The position numbers and the translations under genes are program-made. DNA of 64,000 bases, taken from contig SHNF01000011.1 in assembly GCA_004295085.1 (NCBI GenBank), forward strand, positions 124,001 to 188,000. The letters run 5' to 3'. The notes below the pieces were generated by a model, which saw nothing but the letters and a program-made list of their open reading frames with translations, was not told where the DNA came from and made no database searches. Origin of the DNA: Planctomycetota bacterium. Its GTDB lineage: Bacteria; Planctomycetota; UBA1135. Positions 16,640-24,058 of the stretch are shown here, piece after piece (position 1 is the stretch's first letter; every line of letters begins with the position of its first letter).

Positions 16640-18640
16640 ATGCCGCGCTCCAGCGCCCCGTTCCCGGAGTCCGCGTACCAGGCGGCGCTCCTGCGCGTGC
16701 AGCTCCCCGGGCGCTACGTGGGCGGCGAGCTGAACCAGGTGCGCAAGGACCCCGGCACGGTGCGGCTGCGCTGGGCGCTGCTGTACCCCGACACCTACGA
16801 GGTCGGGATGCCGCACCAGGGACTGCGCATCCTCTACCACGTCCTCAACGAACAGCCCGGGATCTGGGCGGAGCGCGCCTTCGCGCCCTGGCCCGACATG
16901 GAGGCGCTGCTCCGCGCCCGCGGCTGGCCCCTGACCACGCTCGAGTCCCGCACGCCCCTGCGCGCCCTGGACGTGCTCGGCTTCACCCTGCAGACCGAGC
17001 TGTCCTACTCCAACGTCCTGACCTGCCTGGAGCTGGGCGGCGTGCCCTTGCAGGCAGCGCGGCGCGGCCTGGACCACCCACTCGTGGTCGCCGGCGGCGC
17101 CGGCGTGCTCAACCCCGAACCCCTGGCCGACTTCATCGACCTCTTCTTCCTGGGCGACGGAGAGGAAGCGGTGGTGGAGTTCAGCCGCATCCTGCTGGAG
17201 GAGAAACCGCGCCACCGCCACCGCCGCGACCTCCTGCGGGCCCTCGTCGCACGCTGCCCTTACCTGTACGCGCCCGCGTTCTGGCAGCCTCGTTACGCGG
17301 GGCCGGCGCTGGCGGCCATGGAACCGCTGGACGGCGTCGCCACGCCGCGCCGCGCCCTGGTCTACGACCTGGAGAACGCACCCTACCCCACCGCGCCGGT
17401 GGTGCCCGCCATCCGCACCATCCACGACCGCATCACCATCGAGATCATGCGCGGCTGCGTGCAGGGCTGCCGCTTCTGCCAGGCCGGCTACGAGAAGCGC
17501 CCGCAGCGCTTCCGCAGCGCCGCGCGCATCCGCCAGATCGCCGAGGAGAGCTACCGCAACACCGGCCTGAGCGAGATCGGCCTGACCTCGCTGAGCAGCA
17601 GCGACCACCCGGATCTCCTCGGCATCATGGACGCGCTCAGCCCGGTGTTCACGCCGCTGCGCGTCAGCCTCTCGCTGCCCTCCCTGCGCGTGAACGAGCA
17701 GGTGGTGGAGCTGCCCAAGCGCGCCGCCGAGGTGCGCCGCCACGGCCTCACGCTGGCCCCCGAGGTGGCCACCGACCGCCTGCGCCGCATCATCAACAAG
17801 GGCATCGCCGACCAGGACCTCTACGACGGCGCGCGCGCGGCCTGGAAGACCGGCTTCACCCACATCAAGCTGTACTTCATGATCGGCATCCCGGGCGAGA
17901 ACGACGACGACGTCGCCGGGATCGTGCGCATGGCCGAAGAGTGCGCGCGCCTGCGCAAGGCCGCGGGCCTCGGCGGCCCCGGCCAGGTGACCGCATCGGT
18001 CTCCACCTTCGTGCCCAAGGCGCTGACCCCGTTCCAGTGGCACGGCCAGATCCGCCCCGAGGTCATGGCGGAGAAGCAGCAGCTCTTGTGGAGCCTGCAG
18101 CGCGTGCGCAGCGTCAGGATCAACCCGCACGACCCCGGCGAATCGCTGCTGGAAGGCGTCATCAGCCGCGCCGACCGGCGCATGGGCGGCGTGATCGAGG
18201 ACGCCTGGCGCCGCGGCGCCCGTTTCGAGGGCTGGAACGAGCACCGCAATCTCGACCACTGGCGCGCCGCCTGGAGCGCGGCCGGCTACGGCCCCGAGGA
18301 GACCGCGCACCGCCCGCGCCCGCTCGACGAAGTGCTGCCCTGGGACCACCTGGACCTCGGCACGACCCGCGACTACCTGCGCCACGAGTTCGAGAAGTCG
18401 CAGCGCGGCGACTTCACCGAGCACTGCCAGACCGAGGCCTGCGGCGACTGCGGCGTCGGCGCCAAGCTGTGCGTGGACGTCAAGGCGCTCACCGGCTTCT
18501 TCGAGCGCTACGCCAAGCCGAAGCTGGTGGAACGCGCCCGCCGCAACGAGCTGCTCCAGATCCATCTGCCGCACGCGACCTTGGAGCCGCCGCTCGAGGT
18601 GCGGAGTCCGCGCCGGAGCCAGGAGCGGGTCGGGATCTGA
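16640..18640 (+). CDS. TIGR03960-type B12-binding-like radical SAM protein
   Basis: 666 residues. The first 200 residues form a B12-binding-like Rossmann domain (ALLYPDTYEVGMPHQGLRIL, FTLQTELSYSNVL); the radical SAM core follows with the cluster motif C273-x3-C277-x2-C280 (GCVQGCRFCQAG). Ahead come ITIEIMRGC and, later, GITLAPE-like TLAPEVATDRLR and FMIGIPGENDDD, all family traits. Such proteins are often fused with or next to a DUF2344 partner in other genomes; here that partner is absent from the window. Reaction unknown. An SD GGAGG lies four bases before the ATG, inside a TATCCTGGAGG run. A short C-terminal Cys pattern (CQTEACGDCGVGAKLC) may hold an extra metal site. Confidence 0.9.
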   Translation: MPRSSAPFPESAYQAALLRVQLPGRYVGGELNQVRKDPGTVRLRWALLYPDTYEVGMPHQGLRILYHVLNEQPGIWAERAFAPWPDMEALLRARGWPLTTLESRTPLRALDVLGFTLQTELSYSNVLTCLELGGVPLQAARRGLDHPLVVAGGAGVLNPEPLADFIDLFFLGDGEEAVVEFSRILLEEKPRHRHRRDLLRALVARCPYLYAPAFWQPRYAGPALAAMEPLDGVATPRRALVYDLENAPYPTAPVVPAIRTIHDRITIEIMRGCVQGCRFCQAGYEKRPQRFRSAARIRQIAEESYRNTGLSEIGLTSLSSSDHPDLLGIMDALSPVFTPLRVSLSLPSLRVNEQVVELPKRAAEVRRHGLTLAPEVATDRLRRIINKGIADQDLYDGARAAWKTGFTHIKLYFMIGIPGENDDDVAGIVRMAEECARLRKAAGLGGPGQVTASVSTFVPKALTPFQWHGQIRPEVMAEKQQLLWSLQRVRSVRINPHDPGESLLEGVISRADRRMGGVIEDAWRRGARFEGWNEHRNLDHWRAAWSAAGYGPEETAHRPRPLDEVLPWDHLDLGTTRDYLRHEFEKSQRGDFTEHCQTEACGDCGVGAKLCVDVKALTGFFERYAKPKLVERARRNELLQIHLPHATLEPPLEVRSPRRSQERVGI

Positions 18641-18642
18641 CC

Positions 18643-20466
18643 GTGCTGGCACAACTCTGCTTGCTGCTGCAGCACGCGGTTCCAGAGCCTGCCGCCGTCG
18701 CTCCGGAGCGCTTGCGCGTGACCCTGGAGGCACTGTGCGCGCAGCCGCGGCTGGCCGGCTCGGCGGAATCGCGCGCGGCCGCGGACTACGCGGCCAAGGT
18801 CCTGGAGGAGAGCGGGTTTCGGGTCGAGCGGCCGCGCTACCAGGTGTATCTCCCGCGCCAGACCGGGCAGTCGCTGGCCATGATCCGGCCGGATGGGTCG
18901 CGCGAGGAACTGGGCCTGAACGAACGCGGCTACGCAGCGGATGAGCGCAGCCTGCGCCAGCACGTGCCGCCCATGCACGGCCTCACGCACCCGGGCGTCG
19001 CGCGCGGGCGCGTCGTGTACGCCGGCTTCGGAACCCCGGAGGAGTTCGCCGCCTTGCGCGCGGAGCTGGGAGAGGAGCTGGCGGGCAGCATCGCGCTGGT
19101 GCGCTACGGCGGACTGTACCGCGGGCTGAAGGTGGCGAACGCCGCCGGCGCCGGGTGCGCCGGCGCGCTCCTGTACTGCGACGCGGACGACGACGGCGCG
19201 CCGCGCGGGACGGTGCTGCCGGAGGGCCCGTGGCGCCCGGAGTCGGGCATCCAGCGCGGCAGCGTGTACAACGGCGACGGCGATCCGCTGACGCCGGGCT
19301 ACGCGGCCGTGAAGGGAGCCCCGCGCGTGCCGCTGGAGGAGGCGCAGGGATTGGTTCCGATCCCGAGCCTGCCGGTGTCCTGGGGGACGGCTCGAAGGCT
19401 GTTCGGCGCGGAAGAACGTCCTCCGGCTCCAGCAGCCCTGGAAGTCAGCGTCGAGCTGCGCGTGGAACAGGATCCGGCGCTGGTCGAGATCGAGAACGTG
19501 CTCGGCTGGCTGCCCGGCGGGCAGCGGCCCGGGGAATGGGTCGTCCTGGGCGGCCACCGCGACGCCTGGGGCTTCGGCGCCGCGGACAACGGCAGCGGCA
19601 GCGCGGTCCTGCTCGAGACGGCGCGCGTGCTGGGCGCAGCGTACCGGGCGGGATGGCGGCCGGACCGGACGCTGCTCATCGCGCTGTGGGACGCGGAGGA
19701 ATGGGGCTTGATCGGCTCCACGGAATGGGTCGAGGAGCGGCGCGAGGAGCTGCTGGCGCGGGGCTTCGCCTACGTGAACCTGGACAGCGTGGCCGGCGGG
19801 CCGGACTTCGGCGCCTCGTGCACCCCCGGGCTGGTGGAAGCCCTGCGGGCGGCGTGCGCGGCGGAGGGCGTCGGCGCGCCGGACAGCCTCGGAGTTCCCG
19901 GCGGCGGCTCCGACCACGTGCCGTTCCTGGAGCTGGCCGGGATGGAAGTGCTCGGCTTCGGCTTCGGCGGCGGCAGCGGCGTGTATCACTCGGCGCTGGA
20001 CACGCCGTACGTGGTGGAGAAGTTCGTGGACCCGGACTTCGCCATCCACGCGGCGGCGGCGCGCCTGGCCGTGCGCCTCGCCGTGGCCCTGGCCGCGGGC
20101 GGCACGCGCCTGGATGGAGTCCGCGGCTGGACCGCGCAGGCCATCCAGGCGGCGGACGCCCTCCCGCTGGCGCAGCGGCACGGGAGCGAGCTGAGCGCCG
20201 CCCTGGCGGCCCTGCACGCGGAGGCGGAGCGCGGCGGCGCGGCCCATCCCGAGCGCTTCCTGCGCCAGTTCCTGCCGGCGCGCGCGCAAGCGCGCAATCT
20301 CCTGTGGCGCAGCAGCGGCTACGGCACGGAGTGGTTCCCGGAGATCGCGCAGGCGCTCGCGCAAGGCCACGAGCCGGACGCGGCCCTGCGCCGCGTCCTG
20401 GATATTCTGCAGCGCGCGCGTGACTTCCTGGGACCGGCGCCGGACCCGGCGCTGCTCGGCCGCTGA
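18643..20466 (+). CDS. M28 family zinc peptidase with PA domain
   Basis: Taken from the GTG at 18643, two bases after the radical SAM stop; there is no ATG before the conserved part. 607 residues: an N-terminal helical part, a protease-associated domain (about 110-240), then the M28 catalytic domain with zinc ligands visible as GGHRDAWGFGAADNGSG (His, Asp), WDAEEWGLIGSTEW (Glu pair), NLDSV (Asp) and YHSALDT (His). The plan is that of glutamate-carboxypeptidase-II-like enzymes, including a helical C-terminal dimerisation part. No obvious signal peptide is seen at this start, so either the enzyme is cytosolic or the true start differs. It probably trims peptides or aminoacyl conjugates. Confidence 0.85.
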   Translation: MLAQLCLLLQHAVPEPAAVAPERLRVTLEALCAQPRLAGSAESRAAADYAAKVLEESGFRVERPRYQVYLPRQTGQSLAMIRPDGSREELGLNERGYAADERSLRQHVPPMHGLTHPGVARGRVVYAGFGTPEEFAALRAELGEELAGSIALVRYGGLYRGLKVANAAGAGCAGALLYCDADDDGAPRGTVLPEGPWRPESGIQRGSVYNGDGDPLTPGYAAVKGAPRVPLEEAQGLVPIPSLPVSWGTARRLFGAEERPPAPAALEVSVELRVEQDPALVEIENVLGWLPGGQRPGEWVVLGGHRDAWGFGAADNGSGSAVLLETARVLGAAYRAGWRPDRTLLIALWDAEEWGLIGSTEWVEERREELLARGFAYVNLDSVAGGPDFGASCTPGLVEALRAACAAEGVGAPDSLGVPGGGSDHVPFLELAGMEVLGFGFGGGSGVYHSALDTPYVVEKFVDPDFAIHAAAARLAVRLAVALAAGGTRLDGVRGWTAQAIQAADALPLAQRHGSELSAALAALHAEAERGGAAHPERFLRQFLPARAQARNLLWRSSGYGTEWFPEIAQALAQGHEPDAALRRVLDILQRARDFLGPAPDPALLGR

Positions 20467-20512
20467 GCCGCAGAGGCGGGCAGCGCCGAGGCCGGTCCAG
20501 CGCAGGCACGGC

Positions 20513-20980
20513 CTACTCCGGCTCGACCGTGCCGGCCAGGCGCTCCTTCTCGTAGGCCTCGCGCGGACTGCGGATGCGGCTCCAGAGGTTGAGGAAGAAC
20601 AGCCCGATGCCGAAGGCCTCGGCCGCCGAGGCCACGAACGCCGTGACGTGCAGCGCGGCCGCGGCGCTGCCGCCGGAGGCGAGCTCGGACGCCGTCCTCA
20701 CGCTGACGGCGCAGGTCATGACCCACCACACGAGCTGCATGCGCTCGGGACGGTAGCGCGCGTCGGCGCGCGCGGGACGCGGGAACATCCACAACGCCAC
20801 GCCCATGATCATCATCATCACGAATCCAACGAGGATCAGGTGCACGTGCGCCACGCGCATCGGGTAAGGCGCCGTGAACAGCTCGAAGTGGAGCGCGGCC
20901 GAGAGCACGAGACCGAGCACGAGGCCGGCGCCCAGGAACACGATCGCCGTCTTGAGGAAGCGCCGGACGAGCGGAGTCAT
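20513..20980 (-). CDS. Four-helix membrane protein, haem-copper-oxidase-subunit-I-like fragment
   Basis: 155 residues, start at the ATG that nearly abuts the upstream stop. Four hydrophobic segments (about 8-30, 44-66, 82-100, 110-132). The second begins VAHVHLILVGFVMMMIMGVALWMFPR, very like the 'AH-x-HL-x-x-x-G' helix of cbb3 oxidase or NorB subunit I, where histidines bind haem b. Stand-alone proteins of this kind occur in many nitrogen and sulfur gene clusters with no proven job. As last gene of the Nar/Nxr operon and its only integral membrane protein, it may anchor or pass electrons to the exported enzyme in place of NarI. That role is inference. Confidence 0.65.
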   Translation of the reverse strand: MTPLVRRFLKTAIVFLGAGLVLGLVLSAALHFELFTAPYPMRVAHVHLILVGFVMMMIMGVALWMFPRPARADARYRPERMQLVWWVMTCAVSVRTASELASGGSAAAALHVTAFVASAAEAFGIGLFFLNLWSRIRSPREAYEKERLAGTVEPE

Positions 20981-20981
20981 C

Positions 20982-21719
20982 TCAGCCTGCGGCGGACCGC
21001 GTGCCGGGGTGCGCGGCGCGCTCCAGCAGGGCGCCGTAAGTCGCCAGTGCTCCGGACCAGGCGCCGCAGAACAGCGCGTCAACCGCCGAGGAGTCCGCGT
21101 CCCGGCCGAATGCCACGCGAAAATCCGCGTCCGGCGCCGGCGGCGCCGCGCGCGGATTCACGCCGCGCGCCATGCGGCCGTGCACGCGCGCTTCCCACAA
21201 GACGCGCAAGCGATCGCGCACCCGCTCGCGGTTCCCGTATCCCGATGGGAAGCCAGGGTCGAAGACCGGATCGAAGCCGAACTCGGGGTCGAGCATGTCG
21301 TCGGCGTGGAGGAACTCACGCAGCGCGAGCTCCTCGAGCGCGGGCGGGTCGAGGAAGCGCTGGGGGCGGAGCCCCAGCACCATGCGCTCGGGCTGGTCCG
21401 CGCCGGCCGTGCCCAGGACCTCGGAACCTTCGTCGCGGGCACGCACGACGCCGCGGACGGACAGGGCGGGGATGCCTTGCGCCACGCGCGGGCAAGCTCG
21501 AAGCGCGGAGTGGATCGGCTGGCCGAGCCGCAGTCGGTCAAACCAGCCCGCCGCATGCTCGCGGAACGCACGCTCGCGCGCCGGGCCCGGCGCGGAATGA
21601 TACAAGGATTCGCGCTCGCGCTGCCAGGCGGCCACGGTCGCCTCGCTCTCCAAGCGGCGGCTCACCCACAGGAAGACGGCTTCCTCGGCGAGCCCCGGCT
21701 CAAACTCGAGCGCCGACAC
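20982..21719 (-). CDS. Unknown protein of the Nar/Nxr operon
   Basis: I take the GTG at 21719 (245 residues), which overlaps the chaperone gene by 20 bases; in-frame ATGs at 21758 and 21812 would give longer overlaps. The protein is cytosolic and acidic, with helices such as LAEEAVFLWVSRRLESEATVA and an aromatic, Asp-rich turn FGFDPVFDPGFPSGYG near 170. No cysteine motif or signal is seen. I do not recognise a family. Its place, between a TorD-like chaperone and the membrane protein, suggests a maturation or assembly factor for the molybdoenzyme, but nothing in the sequence proves it. Confidence 0.6.
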   Translation of the reverse strand: MSALEFEPGLAEEAVFLWVSRRLESEATVAAWQRERESLYHSAPGPARERAFREHAAGWFDRLRLGQPIHSALRACPRVAQGIPALSVRGVVRARDEGSEVLGTAGADQPERMVLGLRPQRFLDPPALEELALREFLHADDMLDPEFGFDPVFDPGFPSGYGNRERVRDRLRVLWEARVHGRMARGVNPRAAPPAPDADFRVAFGRDADSSAVDALFCGAWSGALATYGALLERAAHPGTRSAAG

Positions 21720-22491
21720 GCGTGACTCCGCGCAGCTCGGACAGGCACGCGGCGGCATGGCCGCAGCCGATGCACGCGTCCTCGGGCCGGAAGCTCGAGG
21801 CCGAGGGCGCAAGGAACGGCGCCCCGGGCTCGGCGCCGAGCCGTCGGCACTCGTCCTCGATCCAGGCGCTCAGGAGCGCGGCCGCACCGGCGTAGAAACC
21901 CCCTGCGCTCGCGGCAGACAGGCGCGCGGACAATCCCGGCGACCACCGCGCAAGGTGCTCGGAGAGGAACTTCCGCGTGGTCTCGCGGCAGATGCGGGCC
22001 AGGTCGCGCGCGTGCTGCTCCTCCGCCCACGCCTCCTTGACGCACAGGTAGTGCAAGAACTCGAGTTCGACGGAGATGTGGTCCGGACGCTCGTCGCAGC
22101 CCGCACCGAGCTCCAGGGAGAAGGCGTGGTAGAAGGCGGCGACGTCGCTAATCTGGTGGTACTGCAGCAGGTCGCCGGCCGCGCCGGTCCACTCGGTCTC
22201 GTAGGGGGTCGCGGCCGCGCGCGGGATGTGGCCGAGCACCTGCGTGTGCTCGGCGACGATCGCGCCGAGGTCGAGGCGGCCGGTGAGCGCGCGCTCGAGC
22301 GCGGTGCGGAGCGTGGCAGAAGAGCCATCCTCGGCGCAGCACAGGCGGGCGGCTGTGCGCGCCCCCTCGGCCAGCGCGCGCCACTCCGCGTGCCACCCGG
22401 GGTCGGGATGGCGGAAGTGATGACTCGAGACGCGGTAGAGGATCCCGCGGGCCAGGGCCAGGTCACAGCGCGTTGCGGAGGCGCGGTCCAT
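21700..22491 (-). CDS. TorD/NarJ-like molybdoenzyme chaperone
   Basis: 263 residues from the ATG at 22491 (a GTG two codons earlier overlaps the narH stop). It is all-helical, with the family-like block DHISVELEFLHYLCVKEAWA near 135-155 and LSEHLARWSP, as in TorD, DmsD and NarJ, which hold the apo-catalytic subunit and its Tat signal until the molybdenum cofactor is in. Encoded right after the beta subunit, it is the delta-type chaperone of this enzyme. The C-terminus carries CIGCGHAAAC, a cysteine cluster that most TorD proteins lack and that could bind a metal or Fe-S cluster. Confidence 0.8.
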   Translation of the reverse strand: MDRASATRCDLALARGILYRVSSHHFRHPDPGWHAEWRALAEGARTAARLCCAEDGSSATLRTALERALTGRLDLGAIVAEHTQVLGHIPRAAATPYETEWTGAAGDLLQYHQISDVAAFYHAFSLELGAGCDERPDHISVELEFLHYLCVKEAWAEEQHARDLARICRETTRKFLSEHLARWSPGLSARLSAASAGGFYAGAAALLSAWIEDECRRLGAEPGAPFLAPSASSFRPEDACIGCGHAAACLSELRGVTRVGARV

Positions 22492-22493
22492 GG

Positions 22494-23765
22494 TCACACG
22501 TAGTTGATGCGCTCCGGCGGACGGACGTAGAGCGGCTCTTCGACGTTGGTGCGAAACAGCTCCTTTCCGTCGCGGCCGAAGGCGATCACGGTGTCGTCGT
22601 ACATCGTGAAGGGCTTGCCATGGATTTCCGTCTCCCAGACCTTCGGCCCTTCCTCGAGCGCGTAGCGGTAGATGATCCGGTTGTCACGCCGGAAGAGCTG
22701 GAGCACCGCGAGCAGCTCGCGGTCGGGCACCATGTAGGCCTCGATGGCATGATCGACCCCGGGCCCGAACATCTGCTTCAGGTAGTCACGCCGCACCCAG
22801 CGTGGAGGAATGTAGAAGCCATTGGGGGACGTGCCGAACTGCGGGTAGAGCGGCAGCGCGACCTTGGCCACGTTGACCAGGTAGTACAGCGGATGCTGGC
22901 GCTCCTCCATCCACGTGCCGTCCGGCGCGATCTGGACCAGACCCTGCAGGCGCACCTGGCCGATGCACGCGGCCATGCAGCGCGTCTCCATCGGCGCGCC
23001 GCGCGTCTCGGGATCCCGGCCCTCCACGCGCGGGTAGCAGGCGATGCACTTCTCGCTCGTGCGCGTGGTCGGGCGGTACATGGACTTCTTGTACGGGCAG
23101 GCCTCGACGCACTTGCGGTAGCCGCGGCAGCGCTCCTGGTCGATGAGCACGATTCCGTCCTCGTGCCGCTTGTAGATCGCCTGGCGCGGGCAGGCCGCGA
23201 GGCAGGCTGGATAGCTGCAATGGTTGCACAGGCGCGCGAGGTAGAAGAACCAGGACTTGTGCTCGGGAAGCGCTGATCCGCCGTCGCGGACCCACTGGCC
23301 GCGCTGGCCGTCGGGTGAAGGGGCGGCATCCTCATGCAGGTTCGGCGTGGCCCACTCTTCGTCGCTCGGCAGGTAGCCCAGCACGCGCTCGCTGGCCTGC
23401 GGGCGCGCCGCGCGCGTCCCGGCGGCCTCGAAGACCGTCGTTCCCTGGTATTCGCCGTACGGCGCCTTGCCCGCGGCGGCGCCTCCCCACTTCATTCCGC
23501 CGGGGTCGGCCCGGTCGAGCAGCTCGAGGATCCTGACGTCCCAGTTGCGCGGGTAGCCGCCGTAGGGCTTGCTCTCCACGTTGGTCCACCACATGTGCTC
23601 CTGGCCGTGGGCGAAAGTCCAGGTGGACTTGCACGCCATCGTGCAGGTCTGGCAACCGAGGCAACGGTTGATGTTGATGACGAACGCGAACTGCCGGTCC
23701 GGATGGGCCTCCGCGTAGGGGTACGCCATCTTGCGGCCGAGCTGCCAGTTGTAGACCTCAGACAT
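22494..23765 (-). CDS. narH: Nitrate reductase / nitrite oxidoreductase beta subunit, Fe-S electron transfer
   Basis: 423 residues from the ATG at 23765. Four cysteine groups are clear: CLGCQTCTMACK (35-46), CNHCSYPACLAACP, CRGYRKCVEACPYKK, and CIACYPRVEG with later MAACIGQVR; together they give the one [3Fe-4S]/three [4Fe-4S] wiring of the NarH family. IYKRHEDGIVLIDQERC is especially like NXR and archaeal-type beta subunits of type II DMSO reductase enzymes. No signal peptide, so it would be carried out with the alpha subunit by hitch-hiking on its Tat signal. It overlaps the 99-aa gene before it by eight bases. Confidence 0.9.
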   Translation of the reverse strand: MSEVYNWQLGRKMAYPYAEAHPDRQFAFVININRCLGCQTCTMACKSTWTFAHGQEHMWWTNVESKPYGGYPRNWDVRILELLDRADPGGMKWGGAAAGKAPYGEYQGTTVFEAAGTRAARPQASERVLGYLPSDEEWATPNLHEDAAPSPDGQRGQWVRDGGSALPEHKSWFFYLARLCNHCSYPACLAACPRQAIYKRHEDGIVLIDQERCRGYRKCVEACPYKKSMYRPTTRTSEKCIACYPRVEGRDPETRGAPMETRCMAACIGQVRLQGLVQIAPDGTWMEERQHPLYYLVNVAKVALPLYPQFGTSPNGFYIPPRWVRRDYLKQMFGPGVDHAIEAYMVPDRELLAVLQLFRRDNRIIYRYALEEGPKVWETEIHGKPFTMYDDTVIAFGRDGKELFRTNVEEPLYVRPPERINYV

Positions 23766-24057
23766 CGAAGCCCCCTGCCAACGACCGTTGGCGGCTGGTG
23801 GGGCGCGGCAGCCCCTGTGCAGCCTCCGCGACCAGGGTGGACACTGCGCTCTCCCCGAGCTCGACCCAGGCGCGGTGCGCGAGCGCGTACAACGGAGAGC
23901 GGAACAGGGACAGCACGGCTGCCGGTGCGTATCCCAGGCGCAGGAACTCCTCCGCCAGGCACCGGGCCATGCAGGCCGTGTCCTCCCCGGCGAGGCCGGC
24001 GACGTGGACGCCGCACAGCTCCATCGGGTCGGCCGGATCGGGATCGTGGAGCGGCAT
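23758..24057 (-). CDS. Small 99-aa protein between alpha and beta subunits
   Basis: Starts one base after the narG stop (TGA-C-ATG) and overlaps the narH start, so it is certainly part of the operon. 99 residues, no signal, soluble. ELCGVHVAGLAGEDTACMARC (14-33, in pieces) has three cysteines; the middle LYALAHRAWVELGESAVSTLVAEA looks helical. I know no named family. NarG and NarH genes are normally adjacent, so an interposed conserved-looking gene suggests an assembly factor or small subunit of this enzyme type. Confidence 0.65.
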   Translation of the reverse strand: MPLHDPDPADPMELCGVHVAGLAGEDTACMARCLAEEFLRLGYAPAAVLSLFRSPLYALAHRAWVELGESAVSTLVAEAAQGLPRPTSRQRSLAGGFDV

Positions 24058-24058
24058 G

